Of a stretch of 64,000 bases of DNA, positions 29,126 to 37,571 are shown piece after piece. The stretch spans positions 62,001 through 126,000 of the forward strand of contig NZ_JAPDFT010000002.1 in NCBI RefSeq assembly GCF_025949665.1, written 5' to 3'. The position numbers and the translations under genes are program-made. Within the stretch, counting starts at the first letter, position 1, and each line of letters opens with the position of its first letter. The notes under the pieces were generated by a model. The model searched no databases, was not told where the DNA came from, and saw only the letters and a program-made list of their open reading frames with translations. This DNA is from Chryseobacterium viscerum. Lineage in GTDB: Bacteria; Bacteroidota; Bacteroidia; Flavobacteriales; Weeksellaceae.

Positions 29126-29938
29126 ATGATGAAAAAAATCTTAAAGGGAATCTTTCTTCTTGCTATAGGCACAGGAAGATTATTTTCACAGGAAAATGGT
29201 GAAACCAAGGAAACCAAAGAAGGAAGGCTTGATTTTACAGCCAACATTCAGAACAATCACTTATGGAGAGGGCTTATTATTACAGACAAGCCTGTTGTGA
29301 TGGGAAATCTTTCATATGCTTTGGATGCGGAGAAGAAATGGAAAGTGGGAATATGGGGAGCTTCTGCATTAGCGGATGATAAGGACAACACTCATTATAA
29401 GGAGATCAATTACTATGTTCAGTATTCTGACGGGCGTTTTTATATTGGATTATGGGATCTTTATAACTCCAGAAACATCAATACTGCTGTGGCCGCTGAT
29501 GATATCTTCAGCTATTCACAGAGAAGAACAGCCCATATTATTGATTTAAGAACAAATTATACTTTCGGACCTTCTTTTCCAATCAATATTGAAGCTGACA
29601 TTATGCTGTATGGAGGAGCCAATGCGGGAGAAGTCATTTTGGAAGCTGATGGAAGTTATAAGAAAAACAGATATTCTACGTATGTTCAGGCAAGTTATCC
29701 TGTCATCAGTGGTCAGAAAGTAAACCTGGATGCTTTTGTAGGAGCCGGATTTGCTCTTAACGACAAAACCTTTTTGTATGGTAACGGCAAGAACAGCTTC
29801 GACATTGTCAATATAGGTGTAAAAGCAGGTAAGGTAGTTAAGATTACAGATCACTACAGTCTTCCTGTATCAATGATGGCCATGTGGAATCCTTCTAACA
29901 AATACGCCAGAATTCAGCTTGCAGCAACCGTTTTTTAA
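29126..29938 (+). CDS. Predicted outer-membrane beta-barrel protein in glp operon
   Basis: A 270-residue protein with a signal peptide (KKILKGIFLLAIGTGRLFSQ). The mature part has alternating beta strands with aromatic girdles (NNHLWRGLIITDKPVVMGN, YKEINYYVQYSDGRFYIGLW, KNRYSTYVQASYP), and ends ARIQLAATVF with the terminal Phe typical of outer-membrane barrels. It is 5 bases after glpF and ends before a terminator, so it is the last gene of the unit. A glycerol or glycerol-3-phosphate porin is a reasonable but unproved role. The ATG at 29126 (or 29129) is used. Confidence 0.85.
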   Translation: MMKKILKGIFLLAIGTGRLFSQENGETKETKEGRLDFTANIQNNHLWRGLIITDKPVVMGNLSYALDAEKKWKVGIWGASALADDKDNTHYKEINYYVQYSDGRFYIGLWDLYNSRNINTAVAADDIFSYSQRRTAHIIDLRTNYTFGPSFPINIEADIMLYGGANAGEVILEADGSYKKNRYSTYVQASYPVISGQKVNLDAFVGAGFALNDKTFLYGNGKNSFDIVNIGVKAGKVVKITDHYSLPVSMMAMWNPSNKYARIQLAATVF

Positions 29939-29960
29939 TCTGAATGAAACTAAATTATAG

Positions 29961-29990
29961 AAAAACCACTCCTTTTGGGGTGGTTTTGTG
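29961..29990 (+). terminator. Terminator of the glp operon
   Basis: Stem AAAACCACTCC (29962-29972) with GGGGTGGTTTT (29977-29987), one G-T pair, followed by GTGTT. It ends the glpDKF transcript. Confidence 0.8.
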
Positions 29991-30046
29991 TTACACTGCT
30001 CTTCCTCATTATATGAATTTAAAATAGGGTAAAAAAACCACCAATA

Positions 30047-30098
30047 ACCGGGTTTTTACGGAGAACATTTTGCATAAATATCTTTATTTTTGAAAAAA
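30047..30098 (+). promoter_or_regulatory. Promoter block A, twin of 30603-30654
   Basis: A 52-base block ACCGGGTTTTTACGG then a 13-base variable part then TTTATTTTTGAAAAAA. TATTTTTG (30085-30092) is a full TAnnTTTG -7 element, 12 bases before the ATG at 30104. The same 52-base layout recurs at 30603. The fixed ACCGGG-TTTTACGG element, about 25 bases upstream of the -7, may be a binding site. Confidence 0.65.
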
Positions 30099-30103
30099 AA
30101 TTA

Positions 30104-30526
30104 ATGAAAAAGATTTTCAGTTTAATGATCCTGTGCATCAGTATTTTTACGTTGGCACAACAGGTAAAAGTCCCTTTTACCGGACACAGAAGCTTTGATA
30201 TTATGAAAGGTTATAGTGGCACCGGTACTCCCCACTATTATCTGGATATAAAATCGAATGGCGATGTTCATTTTGGATATGTTCAGGTGAATCAGGCTGA
30301 CGGAGAAAAGACAGAAGAGGAAGTAAATGCCGGAAAATACGCCCCCAATAAAGTAATGAAAGTAGTTTTCAAGAAATATGAAGAGACTTTTCTTGTGAAA
30401 TTCGACAAAGACAAGATTTATCTTACCGATGAAAGGGGAAATATTTTACATCTTGATGGCTGCTGCTCTTCCAGGGAGAGCATCGATAAAGAGACCTGCA
30501 AATGTGAAAGTGAACTTTACAAGTAG
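30104..30526 (+). CDS. Exported protein of unknown function
   Basis: A 140-residue protein with a signal peptide (KKIFSLMILCISIFTLAQQ). The mature part is small and beta-rich (HYYLDIKSNGDVHFGYVQVN, MKVVFKKYEETFLVKF, IYLTDERGNILHLDG) and ends with a Cys cluster, LDGCCSSRESIDKETCKCES, holding four Cys in about 14 residues. I recognise no family. It is monocistronic with its own promoter block and a weak terminator after it. Periplasmic or surface location is likely. Confidence 0.82.
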   Translation: MKKIFSLMILCISIFTLAQQVKVPFTGHRSFDIMKGYSGTGTPHYYLDIKSNGDVHFGYVQVNQADGEKTEEEVNAGKYAPNKVMKVVFKKYEETFLVKFDKDKIYLTDERGNILHLDGCCSSRESIDKETCKCESELYK

Positions 30527-30546
30527 TAAAATAATATATAGAGAGA

Positions 30547-30575
30547 GTCGCTCCATCCGGGGCGGCTTTCTTGTT
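30547..30575 (+). terminator. Weak terminator after 30104 gene
   Basis: Arms GTCGCTCC (30547-30554) and GGGGCGGC (30559-30566) pair with two G-T pairs and are followed by TTTCTTGTT. It falls between two genes that each have a promoter block, so termination here is plausible. Confidence 0.5.
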
Positions 30576-30602
30576 ATGAAAAGCAATCCCGTCAAATTAA
30601 TC

Positions 30603-30654
30603 ACCGGGATTTTACGGTTTATATTCTCCTTAAATATCTTTATTTTTGAAAAAA
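30603..30654 (+). promoter_or_regulatory. Promoter block B, twin of 30047-30098
   Basis: ACCGGGATTTTACGG, a 13-base variable part and TTTATTTTTGAAAAAA. Of the 52 positions 44 agree with block A with no gaps; the 24 bases at the 3' end are identical. The -7 element TATTTTTG begins about 25 bases before the leader ORF at 30667. Confidence 0.65.
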
Positions 30655-30666
30655 CATATAGCTACA

Positions 30667-30702
30667 ATGAATTGTCGCTTCAAGAGTGATTCGTATCAAT
30701 GA
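30667..30702 (+). CDS. Possible 11-codon leader peptide
   Basis: ATG at 30667 opens an 11-codon frame (MNCRFKSDSYQ) whose TGA stop (30700-30702) overlaps the ATG of the lipoprotein gene at 30699 as ATGA. It lies directly downstream of promoter block B. The overlap could couple translation, or be chance; no ribosome-binding site decides it. Confidence 0.3.
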   Translation: MNCRFKSDSYQ

Positions 30703-31676
30703 GACATTTTAAAATTTTATTCCTATTCCTTCTTTTTCTCGTTGTATCATGCAGCAGGAAAGAGGATCATCCTTACACATTTTATTACTGGAAAACCAAT
30801 CTGAAGCTGGACCGCGAAGAAAAGAAAACATTAGATCAGGCAACCGTTCCTTATTTGTACACAAGATTTTTTGATGTAGATAAAGTGAACAGAAAATTTC
30901 AGCCGGTGGCTGCCATCACAAAAGACAAAAGTTTTCAAACGGATAAGCAGATTGTTCCCACGGTTTTCATTACCAATCAAATATTTCTTGGTATTTCTGC
31001 AGAAGAGATAAGGTTTCTTGCGGAAAGCGTCCATCTCTTAATTCAAAAGAAATCGAAAGAACACCATTTGAAAACCAACAATGAAATTCAGATCGACTGT
31101 GACTGGACAGCCGGAACCAGAAATGATTATTTTAAATTTCTGAAAGAGCTCAAAAAGGTCTCCGGAAAGGAAGTCACCTGTACACTTCGCCTTCATCAGG
31201 TGAAAGATAAAAAGCAGACCGGAATTCCTCCCGTGGAAAAAGTGTATCTCATGTGCTACTCCACTTCGTCGCCACTGGAAAATTCTGATAAGAACTCAAT
31301 TCTGGATGTAAATATCCTAAAAAGCTATCTTTCAAAAATGGAAGACTACCCTATCAAAAAGATTGAAGTAGCACTTCCTATTTATTCCTGGGGAATTGTG
31401 ACCAATCATTTGGGTAAGCATAAACTCATCAATGCTTTATCCAAAAGAGATCTTGAAAACCCAAATTTCAAAAAGATATCCGATCATGAGATTCAGATTT
31501 TGAAAGACGGATTTTACTTTGGTAGTTATTTAAACAAAGGTTTCAAAATAAAGGTAGAAGAAATCTCCGAAGAACAGCTTGAAGAGGTTATCGCTTTTTT
31601 ACAGAAAAAAATCCCACATTTTAATATTATTTATTATCAATTAGATAGTAAATTTGTGTTAGATCGAAAATTTTAA
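30699..31676 (+). CDS. Lipoprotein with possible TIM-barrel-like fold
   Basis: A 325-residue protein with a lipoprotein signal (LFLFLLFLVVSCSRKEDH). The mature part has an order of strand-end motifs that recalls a glycosidase-like or DUF3142-type barrel: EIQIDCDWTAGTRNDYF, VTCTLRLHQVKDK, VYLMCYSTSS and KIEVALPIYSWGIV. No catalytic assignment is safe. It follows a promoter block shared with the gene at 30104, so the two may be regulated together. The function is unknown. Confidence 0.8.
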   Translation: MRHFKILFLFLLFLVVSCSRKEDHPYTFYYWKTNLKLDREEKKTLDQATVPYLYTRFFDVDKVNRKFQPVAAITKDKSFQTDKQIVPTVFITNQIFLGISAEEIRFLAESVHLLIQKKSKEHHLKTNNEIQIDCDWTAGTRNDYFKFLKELKKVSGKEVTCTLRLHQVKDKKQTGIPPVEKVYLMCYSTSSPLENSDKNSILDVNILKSYLSKMEDYPIKKIEVALPIYSWGIVTNHLGKHKLINALSKRDLENPNFKKISDHEIQILKDGFYFGSYLNKGFKIKVEEISEEQLEEVIAFLQKKIPHFNIIYYQLDSKFVLDRKF

Positions 31677-31757
31677 TCTCTCAGAGATAGAGGCACACCA
31701 ACTGTCAAGACCAAACCATAAACTATTATAAAAAATCAAAAAAACACTGCGAATCCT

Positions 31758-34484
31758 ATGAAAAAGTATATTCTTTCACTTGCGGTTGTATCACTTTTCT
31801 ATACAAAATCTGACGCCTGTGCGTGGTCAGATCCTGATTATGATTACTTCAACCTTTTTACACAAAGCATTATCAAGGATAAGGCCTACCTTCCTTTTCT
31901 GCACAGTTATTCGAGCAGGTTCTATGGGGGGTACAACCCCTCTTTGATTCCTGATGATAATATTGAAACATGGAGAAAGTTCTTTAACAATCAGCTTAGC
32001 TATACCGAAACTCAGAATCTGGTATATAAAGTGAGCATGAACGACCTGAATGCCTTAAAGAATGGAAGCCCGACAAATCCACTCCTACAAAAGCTAGGAA
32101 CAGGATTCTACCAAAAATATAAGGAAGGCCTTGATTATTTGATTGAAGCCAAGTATCTGGAACCTTATATGAGCATCAATTATGTTGAAAATGAGAATTC
32201 ATTTTATTATGACAGAGATGCCAACAGGAAAAACGCCACAGCTCTTGATTATAATAAAACCATTGCTGCTTTAACTTCTTTGTACAATGCCGCGAGAAAC
32301 CCGGAAATCAAACAACGTTACGGATATCAGCTGGTACGTCTGAATCATTATACAAGAAATTATGATTCTGCAGTGCAGGCTTTTAAAACCTATGTTGCTC
32401 CAATTAAATTGAAAGGTACAGTTTATTTCATGTCTCTGGACCAATTAGCAGGTGCACAAAGAGGACTGGAAATGAACAGTGATGCCAATTGGAATTTCTT
32501 TCAGGTATTCATGAACAGCAAAGACCGTAAGGAATCTGCATTTGTTTCGATGAAACTGTCTGATACGGCATCTTTCAGTAATATCATGAAAAGAGCCAAT
32601 ACCAACGAAGAAAAGAATATGGCTTATTTTCTTTTAGGATATGAAGATTTCAACAATCCTATTCCTACGATGGAAAAGATGTATGAAATTAATCCTGATT
32701 CTGAAATTCTGAAGGTCATGGCAGCCAGGAGCATCAATGAACTGGAAAGAAGCTATCTGCCTACTTATTATTATACGTCAGATGCAGCCAATAATCCATA
32801 TATACAAAGAGGAAAAGCTGATAGCAATGCTGCTTCAAAAGATGCCAATACCACGACAAAAACTGAAGTAAAAGAGGAAAAACTTTCTTTCTGGCAAAAA
32901 ATAGTAAGGTTCTTTAAAAATCTTTTCGGAGGTTCAAAATCTAAAGAATCTGCGGATGGAAAGAAAACAGATCAAAGCGATGATGAATTGCTGGACAATC
33001 CAAACAGGATTCCGTTCTATACTACTTCTGGCTATGGATACGATGATAAGATGAAGGACTATCTTGACGATCTTCAGAAGTTCACCGACAAAACCAAAGA
33101 AAAGTCTAAGGATGAATATTGGCAGATCGCAGATGCTTATCTTAAATTCCTGAAAAAAGATTACAAAGGAAGTACAGAAATCCTGGAAGACATCAAAACA
33201 ACAAACCCTGAATATCTGGAAGAGATCAAAAGAATGAAAGTTCTGAATGACATTGTTTCCCAGCCAAGAATTGATGCTGCCTATGAAGATCACCTGATGA
33301 AAGATTATGCTGAATATTTCGTGGAGAAAAAGGTAGAGAAAGACACAGCCACTACTGATAATTTCGATTATTATGGTGAAGTGCCGTCTACTGCCGATTT
33401 TCTAAAGGATGTTATGGCAAACCGTTATTTCCTTCAGGGAGAAGATGGAAAATCATTCCTGATGAACAATAAGCTTTCGGATCTTCAGTACAACCCGAAT
33501 TCTGGCCTTGTAAAAAGTGTGGAAGAATTTTACAGAAAGCCTAATAAAACTCAGTTTGAACAGCAGATTATTGTCAAAAACATGGACAGCGTAGGTAATA
33601 TCGATGCCTTCTTCAGTACCATTTATGGGGACAGAGCAATGAGACTTGCCGATTTTGAAAAGGCGAAATCTTATTATGAAAAAGCAAAAAACTTTGCTGG
33701 TATCCCAAGACAGAATTATGAATGGACAGAAAAGAATGGACAGACCATCACAGCCAAACAATATGCTCCTGCTGAATACGACGGGTTCAAAAATATTTCA
33801 GATCTTGTATTCGGGCATAATGTTTGGGAAAGCTTCGGAAGTCCGGATACAGAAAGTATGAAAGCTGAGAGCTATACTGATTTCCCTTTCATTAAAACCA
33901 GCATGGACAAACTTGAATTAGCAGACGCATTGATTCAGCTGAAAAAGATAGGAAACGGAACGGGTGAAAAGGCAGCAAAAGCCAACCAGCTTATCGGAAA
34001 CCTATTGTACAACACCTCTATTTTAGGATATTACCGTGAATTGTTTGTAATGGATATCGACAACAGCAACGGAGGTAAATATGACTTCTGGAGCACAGAC
34101 AGAAAGAATCCTTACAAGTATTATTATAAGAATTTCCTTGACACTTCTTATATTGAACCTGATAATTTTGATCTGTCAATCAACTATTATCAAAAGGCGC
34201 TTAAACTTTCCACCAATAAGGAAGAAAAAGCAAGAATCTTATTCCAGATGGCAAGCGCTGAACAGGGTAAATACTATCAGTACGAAGCGAAGGCCCCAAA
34301 AGATTTTGATTATTCCGATCCTAAGTGGTCTGAAAAAGAAGATGCCCGCCAAAAGGAAATGGACAATCTTAAAAACCAGAAATACAGAACCTATTTTGCT
34401 CAGTTGAAAGCTCAGTATTCTGATACTGAAACAACGAAAAACCTGATGGGAAGCTGTAGTTATTTCAGCTATTTTATGAAATAA
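31758..34484 (+). CDS. Large exported helical-repeat protein of unknown function
   Basis: A 908-residue protein with a signal peptide (KKYILSLAVVSLFYTKSDAC). The body is mostly alpha-helical with tetratricopeptide-like stretches (for example DFEKAKSYYEKAKNFAG and LDYNKTIAALTSLYNAARNP), interrupted near residues 355-400 by a charged low-complexity part that contains a short amphipathic piece (FWQKIVRFFKNLFGG). The N terminus after the signal has CAWSDPDYDYFNLF, which is seen in large Bacteroidota and Proteobacteria proteins of unknown role. Terminator at 34493 closes it. Function is not known. Confidence 0.82.
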   Translation: MKKYILSLAVVSLFYTKSDACAWSDPDYDYFNLFTQSIIKDKAYLPFLHSYSSRFYGGYNPSLIPDDNIETWRKFFNNQLSYTETQNLVYKVSMNDLNALKNGSPTNPLLQKLGTGFYQKYKEGLDYLIEAKYLEPYMSINYVENENSFYYDRDANRKNATALDYNKTIAALTSLYNAARNPEIKQRYGYQLVRLNHYTRNYDSAVQAFKTYVAPIKLKGTVYFMSLDQLAGAQRGLEMNSDANWNFFQVFMNSKDRKESAFVSMKLSDTASFSNIMKRANTNEEKNMAYFLLGYEDFNNPIPTMEKMYEINPDSEILKVMAARSINELERSYLPTYYYTSDAANNPYIQRGKADSNAASKDANTTTKTEVKEEKLSFWQKIVRFFKNLFGGSKSKESADGKKTDQSDDELLDNPNRIPFYTTSGYGYDDKMKDYLDDLQKFTDKTKEKSKDEYWQIADAYLKFLKKDYKGSTEILEDIKTTNPEYLEEIKRMKVLNDIVSQPRIDAAYEDHLMKDYAEYFVEKKVEKDTATTDNFDYYGEVPSTADFLKDVMANRYFLQGEDGKSFLMNNKLSDLQYNPNSGLVKSVEEFYRKPNKTQFEQQIIVKNMDSVGNIDAFFSTIYGDRAMRLADFEKAKSYYEKAKNFAGIPRQNYEWTEKNGQTITAKQYAPAEYDGFKNISDLVFGHNVWESFGSPDTESMKAESYTDFPFIKTSMDKLELADALIQLKKIGNGTGEKAAKANQLIGNLLYNTSILGYYRELFVMDIDNSNGGKYDFWSTDRKNPYKYYYKNFLDTSYIEPDNFDLSINYYQKALKLSTNKEEKARILFQMASAEQGKYYQYEAKAPKDFDYSDPKWSEKEDARQKEMDNLKNQKYRTYFAQLKAQYSDTETTKNLMGSCSYFSYFMK

Positions 34485-34492
34485 TACAAACC

Positions 34493-34527
34493 AAAAAAAA
34501 CCTCTGATGACTCAGAGGTTTTTTATT
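34493..34527. terminator. Bidirectional terminator between convergent genes
   Basis: Stem AACCTCTGA (34499-34507) and TCAGAGGTT (34512-34520), flanked by A-tract on the left and T-tract on the right, so it ends both the plus gene at 34484 and the minus gene at 34542. Confidence 0.88.
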
Positions 34528-34541
34528 TGTATTTTGTTCAA

Positions 34542-36815
34542 TTATTTTTTAACAAATTTAGTGGTAGTCTTTTCTTCTTTATCATTGTTGATTGTAATAA
34601 AGTATACACCTTTTACAAGCGTACTGACATTAATTTTACCATCACCTATATTTCCATTTGAAACCAACTGCCCCGGAGCATTGAAGATTTCGTAAGATGA
34701 ATTTGCAGATACATTCAGAACATTTAATACATCTTCTACAGGGTTTGGATAAATCTTAACGGATTTCACATCACTTTTTGCTTCAGAAACAGCCATTGTA
34801 CCGGATACTGTAGCTTGTTTCACTGCATAAAATACATTTCCAATAGCCGACACTCTCAAGTGAATCGTCTTGCCTGCCAATGATGCCGGGATGAAAACAC
34901 CCGCCGATCCGTTATTCGGAACTGATGCTGCAAGAGTATTCCAAGTGGCTCCACTATCTTCTGTATAATCAATTTTAACATTGGCTGCATTGTATGGAGC
35001 GACTGCAGTTCCGGAAACCGTCCATGTAATAGTAGAGTTCACATTCGGGTTAAGTGATGTTGTATTGACAGTAAATGCTGCTGCAGATCCTACTACAATA
35101 GTTTGTTCCGCATAAGCAGTTTGTGCCTGTCCTCCAGGTTTATTATCCCTTACTGTAACACGGAATTTTGTAGTTCTTGCCACAGTACTTGCTGCTTCAA
35201 AATCTGTTGTATTTTTTACCGCACCTCCTAACACTGTTTCCAGTTTAGGGAAATATCTTGTAGGAGTTGCTGTTGCAGGCCAAGATCTGAAACTTGCCCC
35301 AGATGTTGTATTACCTATAGCTGCTGCTCCATCTCCAGTACCTGATGCTTTACCGATACCATAACCTAATGAACTTGAATTAACTTGTTCCCAGTTGTAT
35401 GACAAGACATCTCCATCAGGATCCGTAGCTGAAGCTGTTAAAACAAAAGCAGTCGATCTCGGAATAGTATACGTTGTTCCCATTGGCGTTACAACCGGTG
35501 CATTATTTGTGATTGGCGTTTCTACATCGGCTGTTACTGTTACAAGATTGGTCTGTACCTGATCAATACTTACGGAATGGAAATAAACATCAGAATGCTT
35601 TTGAACATCCGTATTTGGACTAGTAATTCCTGCATATCCCATAATGGTAGATCCAGATCCCGGTTCTACACAAACACCTGTTCCTTCATTATAACTGTAT
35701 GTATGATTGTCTCCTAACTGATGCCCCATCTCGTGAGCTACAAAGTCAATATCAAAAGCATCTCCGCTCGGTGGTAATTGAACCGTACTATTCAGAACCC
35801 ATGTTCCACTAGCATAATGATCAACTCCCGGAGAAGTATATCCGCTACCTTTATAATTTTGGGGAGAGTTCCCACAGCTAGGATCATTAAGCGTAGATAC
35901 ATCATTACTTCCTATACAACCAATACAGCCAGCATTCCCGCCGCCGCCTGAGGCACCAAATAAATGTCCGATATCAAAATCTGCATCCGTAACACCATAA
36001 GCTCCCCCATGTAATGTATTCATCAGCTCATAATTCCACTTACACATAAGATCGGAAATACTATAAGGATCAGTAGCAGCATTGGTAAAAATAAGATTAG
36101 GAGCATTAATTGCGTTAAGATGCACATTAAATTCTTTTTCAAATACACCATTTACTCTGGATAAGGTAGCATTGATTTGCGTTAAAGCACCTGATACCCC
36201 ACCAAAATAAGCCGTATACTCTCCTGTTACAGACATTGCCAATCTAAGGGTATGAAAAGTTTTGTTACCTGATTTTGCTGCAGCTCCGGAATTCATCAGC
36301 TTCTGAATATTAGCAACAGCTTCTTTATCCTCTTTTGTACTACATACAAATGCATGCCCATTTTTGCTTGTCTTTCCATGTACAGAATAATAAGATTTGT
36401 CAGCGGTTGCTGGTTCTATAAATTCATATTTCCCATCAGCACCAATGATCATAGATTGGAAATCATTTGGAGCAACACTAAATCTGATATACTTGCCAGG
36501 GTCATCAGTTCCTACTCCTACATAAGATCCAAGCTGATATTTGTTAGCCAAGGTTTCATCCATGACAGGAAAACTGTTTACTGTAAATTTTTCAATTTTC
36601 CCGTCCAGAGTAGGAATACTAACCGTTATGGGAGTACCTTCACCTATTTTAGGTGCTCTAAGAAGTTGAGTTCTTATCTGATCTATATCAAGTTTATAAT
36701 AAACTGAGTGATCACTTCTCTTAATGACTTTCTGCTCTGGCAGCCCTCTGCTCCATTGTGCATTTGCTGATATTGCTAAAAATAATACCGGCAAACAAAA
36801 TAATTTTGTTTTCAT
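34542..36815 (-). CDS. Secreted M12B-like metalloprotease with T9SS tail
   Basis: A 757-residue secreted reprolysin-like zinc protease. After the signal peptide (LFCLPVLFLAISANAQ) comes a propeptide-like part, then the catalytic domain with the zinc motif HEMGHQLGDNH and a following Met-turn region GSTIMGYAG. Two Ig/fibronectin-like beta domains follow (YTIPRSTAFVLTASATDPDG, TINSTITWTVSG-like). The C terminus, VKIYPNPVEDVLNVLN and ending KTTTKFVKK, is a type A secretion/sorting domain for the type IX secretion system, so the enzyme is exported across the outer membrane and may be anchored at the surface. Substrate unknown. Confidence 0.92.
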   Translation of the reverse strand: MKTKLFCLPVLFLAISANAQWSRGLPEQKVIKRSDHSVYYKLDIDQIRTQLLRAPKIGEGTPITVSIPTLDGKIEKFTVNSFPVMDETLANKYQLGSYVGVGTDDPGKYIRFSVAPNDFQSMIIGADGKYEFIEPATADKSYYSVHGKTSKNGHAFVCSTKEDKEAVANIQKLMNSGAAAKSGNKTFHTLRLAMSVTGEYTAYFGGVSGALTQINATLSRVNGVFEKEFNVHLNAINAPNLIFTNAATDPYSISDLMCKWNYELMNTLHGGAYGVTDADFDIGHLFGASGGGGNAGCIGCIGSNDVSTLNDPSCGNSPQNYKGSGYTSPGVDHYASGTWVLNSTVQLPPSGDAFDIDFVAHEMGHQLGDNHTYSYNEGTGVCVEPGSGSTIMGYAGITSPNTDVQKHSDVYFHSVSIDQVQTNLVTVTADVETPITNNAPVVTPMGTTYTIPRSTAFVLTASATDPDGDVLSYNWEQVNSSSLGYGIGKASGTGDGAAAIGNTTSGASFRSWPATATPTRYFPKLETVLGGAVKNTTDFEAASTVARTTKFRVTVRDNKPGGQAQTAYAEQTIVVGSAAAFTVNTTSLNPNVNSTITWTVSGTAVAPYNAANVKIDYTEDSGATWNTLAASVPNNGSAGVFIPASLAGKTIHLRVSAIGNVFYAVKQATVSGTMAVSEAKSDVKSVKIYPNPVEDVLNVLNVSANSSYEIFNAPGQLVSNGNIGDGKINVSTLVKGVYFITINNDKEEKTTTKFVKK

Positions 36816-36829
36816 TTAATATTTTTTAA

Positions 36830-36837
36830 CAAATTTA
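36830..36837 (-). promoter_or_regulatory. -7 element of the metalloprotease gene
   Basis: Minus strand TAAATTTG, a full TAnnTTTG match, 14 bases before the ATG at 36815. No convincing -33 TTG at standard distance. Confidence 0.5.
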
Positions 36838-36972
36838 AATATTCGCTAAATAAAACACTAAAAAACAAACAAAAAATCAAATAAAACAGCAATAAAGCAA
36901 TTAGAAAAGAAATAATATTGAAAAAATATTATAATTATTAAATTTTAAGAAATTTTTTCAATCAAAGTCCAT

Positions 36973-37464
36973 TTACTTTTTTTGTTCCTGTTTCTGCATC
37001 CATTCTTCATGTCTTCTTTTAAAAAACTCATATTTATAATCCTGATTTCTCTGTGCAGCGTCAATAGAATGAGACATATGAATATCTGTATCTTTTTTGG
37101 CAAGCTGACCAAGTTTTTCATAGTAGATATGCAGCTGATCAAGTTCTGCCTCTGTAAGATCTTCAATATCCACAATGCGGTTACTGGCTTTTTCGTGGGA
37201 GGCCAAAAGCTCATTCAGCTTGATCTGTATTGCTTTTGAATCTTTATTCTGAGCTTTCTGAATCAGGAATACCATTAGAAAGGTAATGATTGTAGTTCCG
37301 GTATTGATTACCAGCTGCCAGGTTTCTGAATAGTCAAAAAAAGGGCCGGAAACCGCCCATATCACCACGATAATGAAAGCCCCCATAAAAGCATATGGAC
37401 TCCCTGTAAATTTTACAGCCCAGTTTGAAAATTTCTCAAAAAAGTGATGATCTTTATGACCCAT
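36973..37464 (-). CDS. Low-affinity iron permease-family protein
   Basis: A 163-residue membrane protein with spans near residues 26-43 and 49-69, as in the low-affinity iron permease family (PF04120): FSNWAVKFTGSPYAFMGAFI, WAVSGPFFDYSETWQLVINT, TTIITFLMVFLIQKAQNKDS, followed by a helical tail. Iron transport by this family is by homology to yeast Fet4-like names and not proved in bacteria. It is the last of a group of iron-linked genes (TonB receptor, helical lipoprotein, PepSY protein), which supports an iron context. The ATG at 37464 is used. Confidence 0.82.
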   Translation of the reverse strand: MGHKDHHFFEKFSNWAVKFTGSPYAFMGAFIIVVIWAVSGPFFDYSETWQLVINTGTTIITFLMVFLIQKAQNKDSKAIQIKLNELLASHEKASNRIVDIEDLTEAELDQLHIYYEKLGQLAKKDTDIHMSHSIDAAQRNQDYKYEFFKRRHEEWMQKQEQKK

Positions 37465-37571
37465 AGCTTCTGTTTTTAGAATAATAAATGTATAAAAATT
37501 AATCTGAAAACAGGAAAAGATAATGAATATGAGGTATATAAATATTTCGGATTGATTTCACCTCCATTCTC

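Noticed and set aside
31672..31757. TCTCAGAGA motif before the 908-residue gene
   Set aside because: A short palindrome with a sequence loosely like the repeat at 56230, too short to assign.
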